A stretch of DNA of 46,414 nt from an uncultured Veillonella sp. (GCF_900545795.1 NZ_URAR01000014.1:1-46414), one strand, 5' to 3'. Counted from the first letter of the stretch, positions 16,264-25,889 are shown. A program made the numbers and translations. The notes: generated by a model from the letters alone, not told the origin.

Positions 16264-17235
16264 TTACACCTTTCTATGAGCCAAGGAATTTAATACATCA
16301 TATAACATAGATTTGCCTGGAAATTCAGGTAAATCAGCTAAGCCTTCACTAGCTAATTGCTCATAAGAGGCTTCTAAATTGAGCGCATTGGTTACGCCCC
16401 CTTGTGCCACTACAAAATCGATGAGCTTATTTTCATCAGCCCCATCAGCAATGGCATGCACATAGGAACTGACATCCTCTTTATTAGCCTCAGTGACGAT
16501 GCTGAGCAATGGATAGGTGATTAAGCCTTCTCTCAAATCTTTGCCTACAGGCTTGCCTGTAGTTTCTGACGTAGCACTGTAATCCATAATATCATCAGTA
16601 ATTTGGAAGGCCATACCTACGCCATGACCATATTTTTTCAACGCTTCAATCTGCTCTGCCGGCCATTGGCCTAAAATGCCGCCAATTTCCATGCACGCTT
16701 CTATGAAGTCAGCTGTTTTTTTCTGCGTTTTAGTTAAATAGCGATCTGTACCTTGATCCACTTTAAATACATCTTCCATTTGCATAAACTCCCCTTCTAC
16801 TAAAGAGGTAATGATAAAGGAAAATGCTTTTAATACTGCCACAGAGCCTACATCGGCTACAATGTCAAAGGCTTTAGCAAATAAATAGTCACCACTTAAA
16901 ATGGCTACCTTATTGCCCTTGCTGCAGTGAATGGCAGGAACCCCGCGGCGAACGGCCGCTTGGTCTAATACATCATCATGAATCAATGTAGCTAAATGAA
17001 GCATTTCTATGGCCGCTGCAATAGGAACGCGTTCACTTTCTTTTGACTCACCAGCACCAGCAATCAAAAGAGCGAGGCGAGCGCGCAAGCGCTTGCCTCC
17101 CGCTGCTGACAATGGTCGAATGAGTTCATTAAAGTCTTCAGAACCAGTCTGCAAAGACTCGGCCAAAAAGGCCTCTACCTTAACTAGGTCAGCTTGTACT
17201 TGTGCTAATATTTGCTGTTCTTTTGCCAAACTCAT
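16264..17235 (-). CDS. Polyprenyl diphosphate synthase (long-chain, heptaprenyl/octaprenyl type)
   Basis: The 323-aa trans-prenyl transferase builds the isoprenoid side chain of a respiratory quinone by condensing isopentenyl units. The first Asp-rich motif is LIHDDVLD (around residue 90) followed by RRGVPAIH, and the second is FQITDDIMDYSATSETTGKPVGKDLREG split over a short stretch. Length and motifs fit HepT/IspB-type chain enzymes; product chain length cannot be read from the sequence. The start overlaps the engB stop by ATGA, and tatC follows after 3 bp. A quinone would serve the cytochrome bd oxidase seen at 40-42 kb. Confidence 0.9.
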   Translation of the reverse strand: MSLAKEQQILAQVQADLVKVEAFLAESLQTGSEDFNELIRPLSAAGGKRLRARLALLIAGAGESKESERVPIAAAIEMLHLATLIHDDVLDQAAVRRGVPAIHCSKGNKVAILSGDYLFAKAFDIVADVGSVAVLKAFSFIITSLVEGEFMQMEDVFKVDQGTDRYLTKTQKKTADFIEACMEIGGILGQWPAEQIEALKKYGHGVGMAFQITDDIMDYSATSETTGKPVGKDLREGLITYPLLSIVTEANKEDVSSYVHAIADGADENKLIDFVVAQGGVTNALNLEASYEQLASEGLADLPEFPGKSMLYDVLNSLAHRKV

Positions 17236-17924
17236 TCCTCGTCCCCCAAAATTACTTGATTAATACGGTTTAGCAATAATTCGCGCCCCGTATGTTTTAA
17301 TGAACTATAAAAAATTGGTGGTTCCTCAGTTGGGAACTGGTCTTTAATTAAACGTCGACTTTGTTGCTTTTCTTTGCTATTAAGCTTATCTGTCTTCGTC
17401 ACTACAATCTGTAAAGGCACTCCTGCTTCGCGAAGCCAATTAAAGGCTTCTTGGTCGATTGGTAGTTCAGGATGGCGTGCATCTACTAATAAACATAGTA
17501 ACATAAGACGCTCAGAATTTAAAATATAATCGGCAATAAAAGAAGACCAAATATTGCGATTACTCTTATCTGTCTTAGCATAACCATAGCCTGGCAAGTC
17601 TACTAAGAACCACTCAAAACGACGCTCTTCTTCCTCACTAATATCTTCTTTTGACGTAATAGAAAAGAAGTTAATCGTCTTGGTTTTACCTGGTTGTCCA
17701 CTCACTAAGGCAAGACCTCGATGATTGCACAATGAATTAATCAATGAAGATTTCCCTACATTGGAGCGGCCTAAGAAGGCAATTTCTACTGTATCGCCTT
17801 CTGGATATTGATCCGGCCGCACAGCAGATGCCACATATTGCGACGCAATGATGCGCGGCCCCGTTGGGGCCTTGCGCGTATACATTGGTTTTGGCTGTTG
17901 TTTTAGTTGCTTTTTCTTCTTCAT
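17232..17924 (-). CDS. engB: Ribosome biogenesis GTPase YsxC/EngB
   Basis: This 230-aa TRAFAC GTPase acts in large ribosomal subunit assembly. Motifs are the G1 P-loop GRSNVGKSSL, G2 TKTINFF, G3 DLPGYGYA, G4 TKTDK and the G5 region YSSLKHTG. The N-terminus is Lys-rich (MKKKKQLKQQPKP). The ATG overlaps the lon stop by ATGA, and its own stop overlaps the next gene the same way, so translation is coupled across lon, engB and the prenyl synthase. EngB next to lon is a common arrangement. Confidence 0.95.
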   Translation of the reverse strand: MKKKKQLKQQPKPMYTRKAPTGPRIIASQYVASAVRPDQYPEGDTVEIAFLGRSNVGKSSLINSLCNHRGLALVSGQPGKTKTINFFSITSKEDISEEEERRFEWFLVDLPGYGYAKTDKSNRNIWSSFIADYILNSERLMLLCLLVDARHPELPIDQEAFNWLREAGVPLQIVVTKTDKLNSKEKQQSRRLIKDQFPTEEPPIFYSSLKHTGRELLLNRINQVILGDEE

Positions 17925-20233
17925 TTTACAAACGCTCTTGCTAATACATCGTCCATAGTTTTAACCGGGGTAATCGTTAAGCCTTCTGTAACAGAAGCCG
18001 GCATTTCTTCTAGGTCTTTAATATTGCCATGAGGAATAAAGACTTCTTTAATGCCATAACGAAGCGCCGCTAATAGTTTTTCCTTTAAGCCCCCAATTGG
18101 AAGTACGCGGCCACGAAGGGTGATTTCACCAGTCATAGCCAAATCAGAGCGAACTTTTTTATTCGTAAGGGCTGAAACGATGGCCAAAGTCATCGTAATG
18201 CCGGCCGAAGGACCATCCTTAGGTGTAGCACCTTCAGGTAAATGAACGTGAATATCTAAGGTTTTATGGAAATCTTCAGCAATGCCTAAGGCCTTTGCAT
18301 TGTGGCGAATATAAGAAAGCGCTGCTTGCCCAGATTCTTGCATAACTTTGCCTAGACTACCAGTTAAGGCTAGTTTGCCAGTCCCCGCCATAGTCGTGGT
18401 TTCGCAAGGTAGTACAACACCACCTACAGACGTCCATGCTAAGCCACAAACTAAACCAACTTGTGCTGCTTTTTCGCGCTCTTGCTCTAAATAAATAGGC
18501 GCGCCTAAATACTTAGCTAGATTCTTAACAGTCACTTTTGGTGCTGCTTCAGCTCCGCCTACTACTTCATAGGCTACTTTACGAAGAATCTTAGCGATAG
18601 TTTTCTCTAATGTACGAACCCCAGCTTCACGAGTATATTCGGAAATTACTTTGCGCAATACAGCATCAGATAATTTAACACCTTTACCAGTTAGGCCATT
18701 TTTCTTAATTTGTTTTGGCACTAAATAGCGTTTAGCAATTTCTAATTTCTCATCTTCCATATAGCTAGACAATTCGATTACTTCCATGCGGTCCATAAGA
18801 GGGCCTGGAATATTGCCTGGCACATTGGCCGTTGTAATCCAAAATACATCAGAGAAGTCAAATGGCAGTTCAATAAAATGATCGCTAAAGGATTTATTTT
18901 GTTCAGGGTCCAACACTTCTAATAAAGCAGATGATGGATCACCTTTATAATCAGAAGCTAATTTATCAATTTCATCAAGCAAGAATACAGGATTGCGTGT
19001 ACCTGCATTTTTCAAACCTTGAATCATGCGTCCTGGCAAAGCTCCAATATAGGTGCGACGATGACCGCGAATTTCAGCTTCATCGCGAACACCACCTAAG
19101 GAGGCGCGAATAAATTTGCGATTCATAGCCTTTGCAATAGATGTGGCCAAGGATGTTTTACCAACCCCTGGAGGCCCTACTAAGCAAAGAATGGAGCCAC
19201 TTTGAGAGTCTGATAATTTTCTAACAGCTAAGAACTCTAAAATGCGTTCTTTAACCTTTTTCAAGCCATAGTGATCAGCATCTAAGATTTTGCTTGCCTC
19301 ATCGATTTCAAGACGGTCTTCTGACTCCACATCCCAAGGCAGAGCTAATACCCAATCTAAGTAATTGCGCAAAATATTAGCCTCTGGCATCATAGATGGC
19401 ATGCGGCTATAGCGACTAATTTCTTTTTCAATGCGCTCCCGCACTTCATCGCTTACTTTGATTTTGCTCAACTGTTCACGAAGCTCTTGAGCCTCTTCAT
19501 CAGGGTCAGATTTATCGCCTAATTCATTATGAATAACACGAATTTTTTCACGCAAGAAGTATTCCTTTTGCGCTTTCTCCATTTGCTGACGAACTTGATT
19601 ATTGATAGAGTTTTCTAAATCAGAAATTTGAAGCTCTGTATTAAGAGCCCCTACTACCATATTCAAGCGGCGCAATACATTGAGCTCACTTAAGAAGTTT
19701 TGACGTGTTACCATTTCAGTTTGCAAGAACTGAACGATTTGGTCAGCTGTTTCTGACGGGTCAGTACGCTCCATAACGCGGCGAATTTCATCATCAGTAA
19801 CGAGTTTAGTCTCTTCCGCCCACTTAATAAAATTAGACTGTGCTAACCGACGATAGGCTTCAGTCTCCACTTGGTCACCATATTCAGATACAACAGCTTC
19901 CATAGTGGCTTCGTAATATACAGGCCCTTCAATAATATCAACTACTTTAGCACGGGTAATGCCCTCTACTAAAATGCGCACAACACCGCCAGGTAAACGA
20001 AGCATTTGTTTAATTTTAACAATCGTACCTACTTCAGCAATTTCGTCCTTAGTAGGATTATCTATTTCATCGTCCAATTGAGCTGACACAGCTAAGAGCC
20101 GGTCATTAGCCATCGCTTCTTCAACAGCGCGAATGGACTTGTCTCGCCCAATTTCAAGACGCACTTCAACTTTTGGAAATACTACCATACCACGAAGGGG
20201 TACTAAAGGTAGGGAAAATGTGGTCTCACTCAT
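17921..20233 (-). CDS. lon: ATP-dependent protease Lon
   Basis: This 770-aa cytoplasmic AAA+ serine protease removes damaged and regulatory proteins. The N-terminal LON domain begins LPLVPLRGMVVFPKVEV. The AAA module has Walker A GPPGVGKTSL, Walker B FLLDEIDK and a sensor region. The protease domain carries the Ser-Lys dyad: Ser676 in DGPSAGITM and Lys717 in GGLKEKLLAA. AAGGAGT precedes the ATG. The length is usual for bacterial Lon. Confidence 0.97.
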   Translation of the reverse strand: MSETTFSLPLVPLRGMVVFPKVEVRLEIGRDKSIRAVEEAMANDRLLAVSAQLDDEIDNPTKDEIAEVGTIVKIKQMLRLPGGVVRILVEGITRAKVVDIIEGPVYYEATMEAVVSEYGDQVETEAYRRLAQSNFIKWAEETKLVTDDEIRRVMERTDPSETADQIVQFLQTEMVTRQNFLSELNVLRRLNMVVGALNTELQISDLENSINNQVRQQMEKAQKEYFLREKIRVIHNELGDKSDPDEEAQELREQLSKIKVSDEVRERIEKEISRYSRMPSMMPEANILRNYLDWVLALPWDVESEDRLEIDEASKILDADHYGLKKVKERILEFLAVRKLSDSQSGSILCLVGPPGVGKTSLATSIAKAMNRKFIRASLGGVRDEAEIRGHRRTYIGALPGRMIQGLKNAGTRNPVFLLDEIDKLASDYKGDPSSALLEVLDPEQNKSFSDHFIELPFDFSDVFWITTANVPGNIPGPLMDRMEVIELSSYMEDEKLEIAKRYLVPKQIKKNGLTGKGVKLSDAVLRKVISEYTREAGVRTLEKTIAKILRKVAYEVVGGAEAAPKVTVKNLAKYLGAPIYLEQEREKAAQVGLVCGLAWTSVGGVVLPCETTTMAGTGKLALTGSLGKVMQESGQAALSYIRHNAKALGIAEDFHKTLDIHVHLPEGATPKDGPSAGITMTLAIVSALTNKKVRSDLAMTGEITLRGRVLPIGGLKEKLLAALRYGIKEVFIPHGNIKDLEEMPASVTEGLTITPVKTMDDVLARAFVK

Positions 20234-20261
20234 ATAGACTCCTTTCCAAATATATATTTAT

Positions 20262-20296
20262 AAAAAGAAACTCATTCCCTAGGAAATGAGTTTCTT
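20262..20296 (-). terminator. Intrinsic terminator after clpX
   Basis: A 12-bp stem (20265-20276 with 20285-20296) closes an 8-nt loop, followed by TTTTTA on the minus strand. It lies between the clpX stop and the lon start and separates the tig-clpP-clpX unit from the lon unit. Confidence 0.82.
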
Positions 20297-20331
20297 AGAC
20301 TTACAATTAATTCGTGCCTTTAAGGGCTCAC

Positions 20332-21558
20332 TCATTTTTTGAGTATCGGCTCTGCTGTGCCCTTCACAGCAGCACGGGTAATTATACATGTTTTAATATC
20401 TTCCTCTGAAGGAATATCATACATGACCTGCTTCATAACCTTCTCAATAATGGAGCGAAGGCCACGAGCCCCTGTATTGCGCTTAAGCGCTAACGAGGCA
20501 ATCTCTTGCAAGGCTTCGTCCTCAAATACTAATTCCACGTCCTCTAAAGACAACATCTTTTGATATTGTTTTACTAAGGCATTGCGCGGTTCAGTTAGGA
20601 TTTTAATCAATCCTTCCTCATCCAATGGATCCAATGTTACCATTACAGGCAAACGACCAATGAATTCAGGAATGAGACCAAATTTTTGCAAGTCTTCTGG
20701 CACCACTTCTTTTAAAATGGCAGAAATATCTTTTTCTTCTTGCTTTTGAATATCTGCACCAAAGCCCAAAGTCTTCTTAGCAGTACGCTTAGAAATTACT
20801 TTTTCTAAACCATCAAAAGCACCGCCACATATGAATAAAATATTTGTTGTATCAATCTGTATAAGCTCTTGGTGTGGGTGCTTACGGCCGCCTTGCGGTG
20901 GCACAGAAGCAACAGTGCCTTCTAAAATTTTTAAAAGAGCCTGTTGTACACCTTCACCTGACACATCGCGCGTAATCGATGGATTTTCGGATTTACGAGC
21001 AATTTTATCGATTTCATCGATATAGATAATGCCACGCTCAGCCTTTTCTACATCATAATCAGCTGCTTGGATTAGTTTTAAAAGAATATTTTCTACATCC
21101 TCACCTACATAACCCGCTTCTGTTAAGCTTGTAGCATCAGCCATAGCAAATGGCACTTCCAATAATTTAGCCAATGTTTGGGCTAATAAGGTTTTACCAC
21201 TACCAGTCGGTCCAATAAACATTACATTGGCTTTTTGTAATTCTACATCATCCACTGTATTGTTTACTTGAAGTCGCTTGTAGTGATTGTACACAGCTAC
21301 AGCCAAGGAAATCTTAGCTGCATCTTGTCCTATAACATATTCGTCTAAATATGCTTTTATCTCATGAGGTGTAGGCACATGAGACAGTGTAAAACCTTTA
21401 CCTGTATCATGGCCTAATTCCTCATCAATGATATTTTGACAAACTTCAACACATTCATCACAAATGTATACATTAGGACCTGCTACTAATTTTCGAACTT
21501 CATCGCCAGTGCGCCCACAAAAGCTACAGCGCAATGTTTCTCTTTCGTCTTTCTTCAA
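20332..21558 (-). CDS. clpX: ClpX, ATPase subunit of ClpXP protease
   Basis: This 408-aa AAA+ unfoldase recognises substrates and feeds them to ClpP. The N-terminal zinc-binding domain has the four-Cys set CSFCGR and CDECVEVC (Cys11, 14, 33, 36). The AAA module has Walker A GPTGSGKT, Walker B IIYIDEIDKIARK, the ClpP-binding loop region LFICGGAFDGL and the sensor sequence EFIGRLPV. It follows clpP by 21 bp in the standard tig-clpP-clpX order. Confidence 0.97.
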   Translation of the reverse strand: MKKDERETLRCSFCGRTGDEVRKLVAGPNVYICDECVEVCQNIIDEELGHDTGKGFTLSHVPTPHEIKAYLDEYVIGQDAAKISLAVAVYNHYKRLQVNNTVDDVELQKANVMFIGPTGSGKTLLAQTLAKLLEVPFAMADATSLTEAGYVGEDVENILLKLIQAADYDVEKAERGIIYIDEIDKIARKSENPSITRDVSGEGVQQALLKILEGTVASVPPQGGRKHPHQELIQIDTTNILFICGGAFDGLEKVISKRTAKKTLGFGADIQKQEEKDISAILKEVVPEDLQKFGLIPEFIGRLPVMVTLDPLDEEGLIKILTEPRNALVKQYQKMLSLEDVELVFEDEALQEIASLALKRNTGARGLRSIIEKVMKQVMYDIPSEEDIKTCIITRAAVKGTAEPILKK

Positions 21559-21579
21559 GCCTAGTCCTCCTAGTTATCA

Positions 21580-22173
21580 TTATTTACTAATTGATAACGG
21601 CCGTTCTAGCACTTCATCAATTAAACCATATGCTACGGCATCTTGAGCACTCATAAAGTTGTCACGATCAGTATCCGCTTTAACGCGTTCTATATCTTGA
21701 CCACTGTGAGATGCAATAATGCCATTTAATTCTTCACGCATACGTAAAATCTCACGGGCATGAATTTCAATTTCAGTAGCCTGACCTTGTACACCGCCTA
21801 ATGGTTGGTGAATCATAACGCGTGCATGAGGTAAGGCATAACGCTTCCCTTTAGCACCAGCTGTTAAGAGTACAGCCCCCATACTAGCAGCAGAGCCTAC
21901 ACAAATAGTTGATACATCTGGTTTGATGTACTGCATAGTATCGTAAATGGCCATACCAGCAGTGACAACACCACCAGGGCTATTGATATACAAATGAATG
22001 TCTTTATCAGGATCTTCTGCCTCTAAGAATAATAATTGAGCAATGATTACATTAGCTACTTCATCATTAATAGGGCCACCTAAAAAGACGATGCGATCTT
22101 TTAATAAACGAGAATAAATATCGTATGAACGCTCACCGCGTCCACTTTGTTCTACCACGATTGGTACATACAT
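21580..22173 (-). CDS. clpP: ATP-dependent Clp protease proteolytic subunit ClpP
   Basis: This is the serine peptidase core of ClpXP, 197 aa. The catalytic triad is visible: Ser97 in GSAASMG, His122 in RVMIHQPLGG and Asp171 in DRDNFMS. I chose the ATG at 22173 (MYVPIVVEQSGRGE) because GAGGTG precedes it at suitable distance and the family starts with this sequence; the frame extends 6 codons further to 22191 without a better site. It lies between tig and clpX. Confidence 0.96.
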   Translation of the reverse strand: MYVPIVVEQSGRGERSYDIYSRLLKDRIVFLGGPINDEVANVIIAQLLFLEAEDPDKDIHLYINSPGGVVTAGMAIYDTMQYIKPDVSTICVGSAASMGAVLLTAGAKGKRYALPHARVMIHQPLGGVQGQATEIEIHAREILRMREELNGIIASHSGQDIERVKADTDRDNFMSAQDAVAYGLIDEVLERPLSISK

Positions 22174-22225
22174 AATACACCTCATATCCATGTACCTAGA
22201 TGGCTAAACAAGTCTCTATAGCTAA

Positions 22226-23557
22226 TTACTCAGCGCTAGCTTCGTCAGCTTTAGCTGCGTCTGCTTCATTGCCTTTTGCATGAGCAACGATGAAGCCAGC
22301 TGCCTTTTTACGAGCTACAGAGTTAGCCAACATAGACACACGGCCTTCTTTTGCAATAACATTCCAAACTTCTTTAGGGTCTGCACCAAATTGGCGAGCC
22401 ATAGTGAAAACTTCCATGTTTAAATCATCTGGAGTTACTTCGATGTCTTCAACTTTAGCTACTGCTTCTAATACTAAGTCAGTGCGTACGTTTTTAGCTG
22501 CACTTTCTTTGTATTCAGCTTTTAGACCTTCTAAAGTTTGGTTAGAGAATTGGAAATATTGATCTAAACTTAAACCGCGACTTTCCATGTTCATAGCTAA
22601 TTCTTGGATCATTTGTTCTACGCGATCGTCAACCATGATTTCAGGAATGTCTACAGTTGCGTTTTCTACAGCTTTTTGAACAAGTTCAGTAGCATAAGCG
22701 TCCATTACACGACGGTTTTTGTCTACTTCCATTTGTTTTTTAAGATCTGCTTTTAATTCTTCGAATGTTTCATAAGAACTTGCTTCTTTAGCAAATTCAT
22801 CATTTAATTCAGGAAGTTCTTTGCGTTTAATATCGTTTACGTGAACTTCAAAAATAGCTTCTTTACCAGCTAATTCTGCTGCATGGTATTCTTCTGGGAA
22901 TGTTACAGTTACTTTTACATCATCGCCAGCTACATGACCAATTAATTGATCTTCGAAGCCAGGAATAAAGTTGCCAGAACCGATTTCTAAAGGATAGGAT
23001 TTAGCTTCGCCACCAGCAAATGGTTCATTGTCTACAAAACCTTTGTAGTCGATTACTGCGAAATCGCCTGTTTCGATTTTAGCACCTTCACCAGCTACTA
23101 CCATTTTAGCTTGTTGGTTGCGAATATTGTCCAATTGTTCTTGGATTTCTTCGTCAGTTACAGTCATATCGCCTTTTTCAGCTTCTAAGCCTTTGTAGTC
23201 GCCAAGAGTTACTTCAGGGCGTTTTACAAATGTAGCTTTGAAAACTAAATCTTTACCTTCTTCAAAAGTAACGCGTTCAATTTCTGGTTCGCTTACTGGA
23301 GTAAGGTCATTAGCGCGAAGTGCTTCTTGGTATGCACGACCAGCTAATGCATCAAATGCTTCTTCAAGGATAGCTTCTTTGCCGAAGTTCATTTCTAAAA
23401 TGCGGCGAGGTGCTTTACCTTTACGGAAGCCAGGGATATTTACTTGGCCAGCAATGCGTTTTACAGCTTGTGCTACACCTTTAGTTACGTCCTTTGCAGG
23501 AACTTCAATTGTTAATGTTACCTTATGTTGATCAACAGGGGTTACAGTTGCGTTCAT
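22226..23557 (-). CDS. tig: Trigger factor (ribosome-associated chaperone)
   Basis: This 443-aa chaperone and prolyl isomerase binds nascent chains at the ribosome exit. The N-terminal ribosome-binding signature is VNIPGFRKGKAPRRIL (about residues 40-55). The FKBP-type domain (around 150-245) includes FAVIDYKGFVDNEPFAGG, followed by the helical C-terminal chaperone domain and an Ala/Glu-rich tail. The ATG at 23557 has AGGAGG upstream, whereas the longer frame to 23590 runs through that site. It heads the tig-clpP-clpX unit. Confidence 0.96.
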   Translation of the reverse strand: MNATVTPVDQHKVTLTIEVPAKDVTKGVAQAVKRIAGQVNIPGFRKGKAPRRILEMNFGKEAILEEAFDALAGRAYQEALRANDLTPVSEPEIERVTFEEGKDLVFKATFVKRPEVTLGDYKGLEAEKGDMTVTDEEIQEQLDNIRNQQAKMVVAGEGAKIETGDFAVIDYKGFVDNEPFAGGEAKSYPLEIGSGNFIPGFEDQLIGHVAGDDVKVTVTFPEEYHAAELAGKEAIFEVHVNDIKRKELPELNDEFAKEASSYETFEELKADLKKQMEVDKNRRVMDAYATELVQKAVENATVDIPEIMVDDRVEQMIQELAMNMESRGLSLDQYFQFSNQTLEGLKAEYKESAAKNVRTDLVLEAVAKVEDIEVTPDDLNMEVFTMARQFGADPKEVWNVIAKEGRVSMLANSVARKKAAGFIVAHAKGNEADAAKADEASAE

Positions 23558-23572
23558 GAAAATATGTCCTCC

Positions 23573-23616
23573 TTGAGGGCTCATGCCCAAAATATTGAGG
23601 GCTTATGCCCAAAATC
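23573..23616. repeat. Two 22-bp tandem repeats in the tig leader
   Basis: Two adjacent 22-bp units (23573-23594 and 23595-23616) differ at two positions. Each contains GGGC-4 nt-GCCC, which could form a small hairpin. The first copy overlaps the sequence next to the tig Shine-Dalgarno site, so a role in translation of tig is possible. Confidence 0.75.
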
Positions 23617-23758
23617 TGTTTTTTTATATTGCATTCCTAATCTTATCATAAAATTTCATTGATTGCAATTTTCTTCTAGAATTTACTAATTATATTGCTA
23701 TTTCACGCTCATAGGCGCAAATACACCATTAAAGAGCGTAGAATCAAGCGTAACATAG

Positions 23759-23795
23759 AAGCAAGGCTCTCTTGATAATCAAAAGGGCCTCGCTT
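23759..23795 (-). terminator. Hairpin downstream of the CBS-domain gene
   Basis: An imperfect stem of about 11 bp (23759-23769 with 23785-23795) contains an inner palindrome, TTGATAATCAA. It lies 135 bp past the CBS gene stop on the minus strand. The following tract is only modestly T-rich, so this is a weak terminator or a structural hairpin. The rest of the 23617-23929 gap shows only AT-rich filler. Confidence 0.4.
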
Positions 23796-23929
23796 ATTGC
23801 ATTTTATTTAACAAATCGTTTATGATTCGGCACTAAATAACCTATAATTCAGTGCTAAGCTATCACTAAAACTAAACTATCATTAAACTATCGCTACGTT
23901 ATAACTAAGCTACAATTGTATCACTAGGC

Positions 23930-24385
23930 TTACGATTCTTTAGCGATTAACTCTACCACATCTTGACGACTAAATACACCCACTAATACATCATTATCAT
24001 CTACTACAGGAACAGTTTTTAGATGCTTTTCTAGCATGGTAGCGACTACGGCTTCCACCTCTTCTGTAGGCTTGCAAGTAATAACATCTTTTGTCATTAA
24101 CTCTTCCACATGTACAGCGAGGAGTTTTTTAAATTGTGCATTATACTCGCCAATGCCACTATAGTAAATACTAGCGCCTAATACATTTACATAATGTGGT
24201 GCATGAGGTCTCACTTTTTTATAAAGTAAATCCCCTTCAGTAATAATCCCTTTAAGCTTATTATTGCTGTCTACAATTGTAATGGCATTAACTTTGTATT
24301 TTACCATGAGCTGAGCCGCTTCATTAATCGTTCTGTCACCAGTTATAGTAGTAGGGTATTTATTCATAGCTTCGGATATTAACAT
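23930..24385 (-). CDS. CBS-domain pair protein
   Basis: The 151-aa cytoplasmic protein is made of two CBS domains: residues 1-65 (AMNKYPTTITGDRTINEAAQ through GIITEGDLLYKK) and about 85-148 (ELMTKDVITCKPTEEVEAVV through GVFSRQDVVELI). Such stand-alone pairs usually bind adenine nucleotides and act as sensors. No catalytic domain is attached, so the partner is unknown. It lies about 100 bp downstream of the tail-anchored protein gene. Confidence 0.88.
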   Translation of the reverse strand: MLISEAMNKYPTTITGDRTINEAAQLMVKYKVNAITIVDSNNKLKGIITEGDLLYKKVRPHAPHYVNVLGASIYYSGIGEYNAQFKKLLAVHVEELMTKDVITCKPTEEVEAVVATMLEKHLKTVPVVDDNDVLVGVFSRQDVVELIAKES

Positions 24386-24484
24386 GTCAAATCCTCCCTT
24401 CCAAAGTATCTCTCAAGGAAATCTCTATATACATATAGTTAGACATGGAGTTGAAAAAGTCCTTCTCTAATTTAATATAAATTT

Positions 24485-25393
24485 TTATTTAACTAAAATG
24501 TAAATAGCAATGGCAATAATAACGATACCCAGCAAGGTAGCTGCTACGGCAATGCCGCGCTTATTGCCACCTTCACCACCTTGAACTGTTTCAATCAAAT
24601 TGCCGTCCTCATCATATTGATGGCGATATTGTCCTTCTAAATCATCATAGTCGCGCACATCTTCCAAGGTCTTTTTATATCGCTGATTAGCAATTGCTTG
24701 CTTGCGCGCCTGTACATATTGCTCCATTTTATGAACTTGAAGATTGGTTAAATCACCCTTTAAAGAACGAAGCAAAGCTTCAATAAAGATTAAGCGCTGT
24801 TCAATCATGCTATTCACTTCATAGGTTCTTTGCAACCAGGATTGATAAATGGACAACTGTTCCATATGGCTAGCAGCTAGTGCCTCCTCATTAGCAACGC
24901 TGTCATCCAAGGTTTGGCGCTTTGTCTCTCCCAGCTCTTCTTCTAGGGCATTAATAATAACCTGCATATAATTGGTCAATGTGGTGAGCAAAATATTAAA
25001 ATCTGTATTCTGTTTAACGAGCTCAAATTTACGCTGTAAAATGTAATTCGGCGCAAAGCCACCTTGCTCAATAGTCATAATCATCTTCGCCGCATCGCCA
25101 TAAGCTCCTAGTGCCGATAAAACAATGCGATTTGAATTGGCAATATCACCCACACTGCGCTCAATCATATCACGGCGTTCTAATTCAGCACTATTCTCTT
25201 CAGTCGTCTTAGCTAAGGCATCATATTTAGACTTTAAATCTTCAATATATGATCCATTTTCCTTGAATACAGCTTCTGCTGTTTCAATGGAATCCTTATA
25301 CAAATCATAAAATGCAGCCGAGCCTTTTAATTCTTGAGTCTGCATTAAGCGCTCCGGCAAAGGCAAGCCAAAAAATTCCTTTTGATTATCCAA
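24485..25393 (-). CDS. Tail-anchored coiled-coil protein of unknown function
   Basis: The 302-aa protein has no signal peptide. Long heptad-like helices cover about residues 20-255 (for example SKYDALAKTTEENSAELERR), and one C-terminal membrane span follows (about 280-300, AVAATLLGIVIIAIAIYILV). The span is preceded by a short Gly-rich, positively charged GGEGGNKRG. That layout predicts a cytoplasmic domain held at the inner membrane by its tail. I do not recognise the family; a link to TelA-like proteins was considered and not supported. It is 16 bp downstream of rlmH and likely in the same transcript. Confidence 0.8.
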   Translation of the reverse strand: MDNQKEFFGLPLPERLMQTQELKGSAAFYDLYKDSIETAEAVFKENGSYIEDLKSKYDALAKTTEENSAELERRDMIERSVGDIANSNRIVLSALGAYGDAAKMIMTIEQGGFAPNYILQRKFELVKQNTDFNILLTTLTNYMQVIINALEEELGETKRQTLDDSVANEEALAASHMEQLSIYQSWLQRTYEVNSMIEQRLIFIEALLRSLKGDLTNLQVHKMEQYVQARKQAIANQRYKKTLEDVRDYDDLEGQYRHQYDEDGNLIETVQGGEGGNKRGIAVAATLLGIVIIAIAIYILVK

Positions 25394-25409
25394 CTATGTC
25401 TCCTCCTCA

Positions 25410-25886
25410 TTACCAATGATATGGTTCATTTCTATTTATTTTACACGCCCTATATAATTGCTCCACTAATAGCAAGCGCACCATTTGATGCGTGAATGTC
25501 ATGGGACTAAATGATAAGGCTAAATCTGCACGTTGACGCAGCTCTTTAGATACGCCAAAGGCTCCGCCAATGACAAAGGTCATTTCACTTGTCCCTTCTA
25601 CTTCTAGGCGCTGTATCTTAGCCGCTAATTCTTCAGAGGAAAGGCTCTTCCCCTTCACATCAAGAAGCACCACAAATCCTTTATTGGCAATTTGCTTTAA
25701 TACGCGCTGCCCCTCTTCTTCTACTATAGCTGCGCGCTGCGACGCATCTTGGCTGCTTTGCTTACTTTCATTAAGCTCCACAATCGTCGCCCCGCCATAA
25801 GGACCTAATCGCTTTACAAACTCAGCTACACCATCACGTAAATAGGCTGTTTTTAATTTTCCAATAGTTATAATGGTAAATTTCAT
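25410..25886 (-). CDS. rlmH: 23S rRNA pseudouridine-1915 N3-methyltransferase
   Basis: This 158-aa SPOUT-class methyltransferase modifies the pseudouridine at 23S rRNA position 1915. Typical segments are an N-terminal MKFTIITIGKLK, the SAM-binding knot TFVIGGAFGVSKELRQRADL, LSFSPMTFTHQMVRLLLVEQ and the family-ending RACKINRNEPYHW. The length is exactly usual. It starts 3 bp after the HtrA-like protease gene. Confidence 0.96.
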   Translation of the reverse strand: MKFTIITIGKLKTAYLRDGVAEFVKRLGPYGGATIVELNESKQSSQDASQRAAIVEEEGQRVLKQIANKGFVVLLDVKGKSLSSEELAAKIQRLEVEGTSEMTFVIGGAFGVSKELRQRADLALSFSPMTFTHQMVRLLLVEQLYRACKINRNEPYHW

Positions 25887-25889
25887 GGC

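Noticed and set aside
24485..25393. TelA/toxic anion resistance family for the coiled-coil protein
   Set aside because: Both are helical, but I see none of the TelA signature segments, and the C-terminal membrane anchor does not fit.
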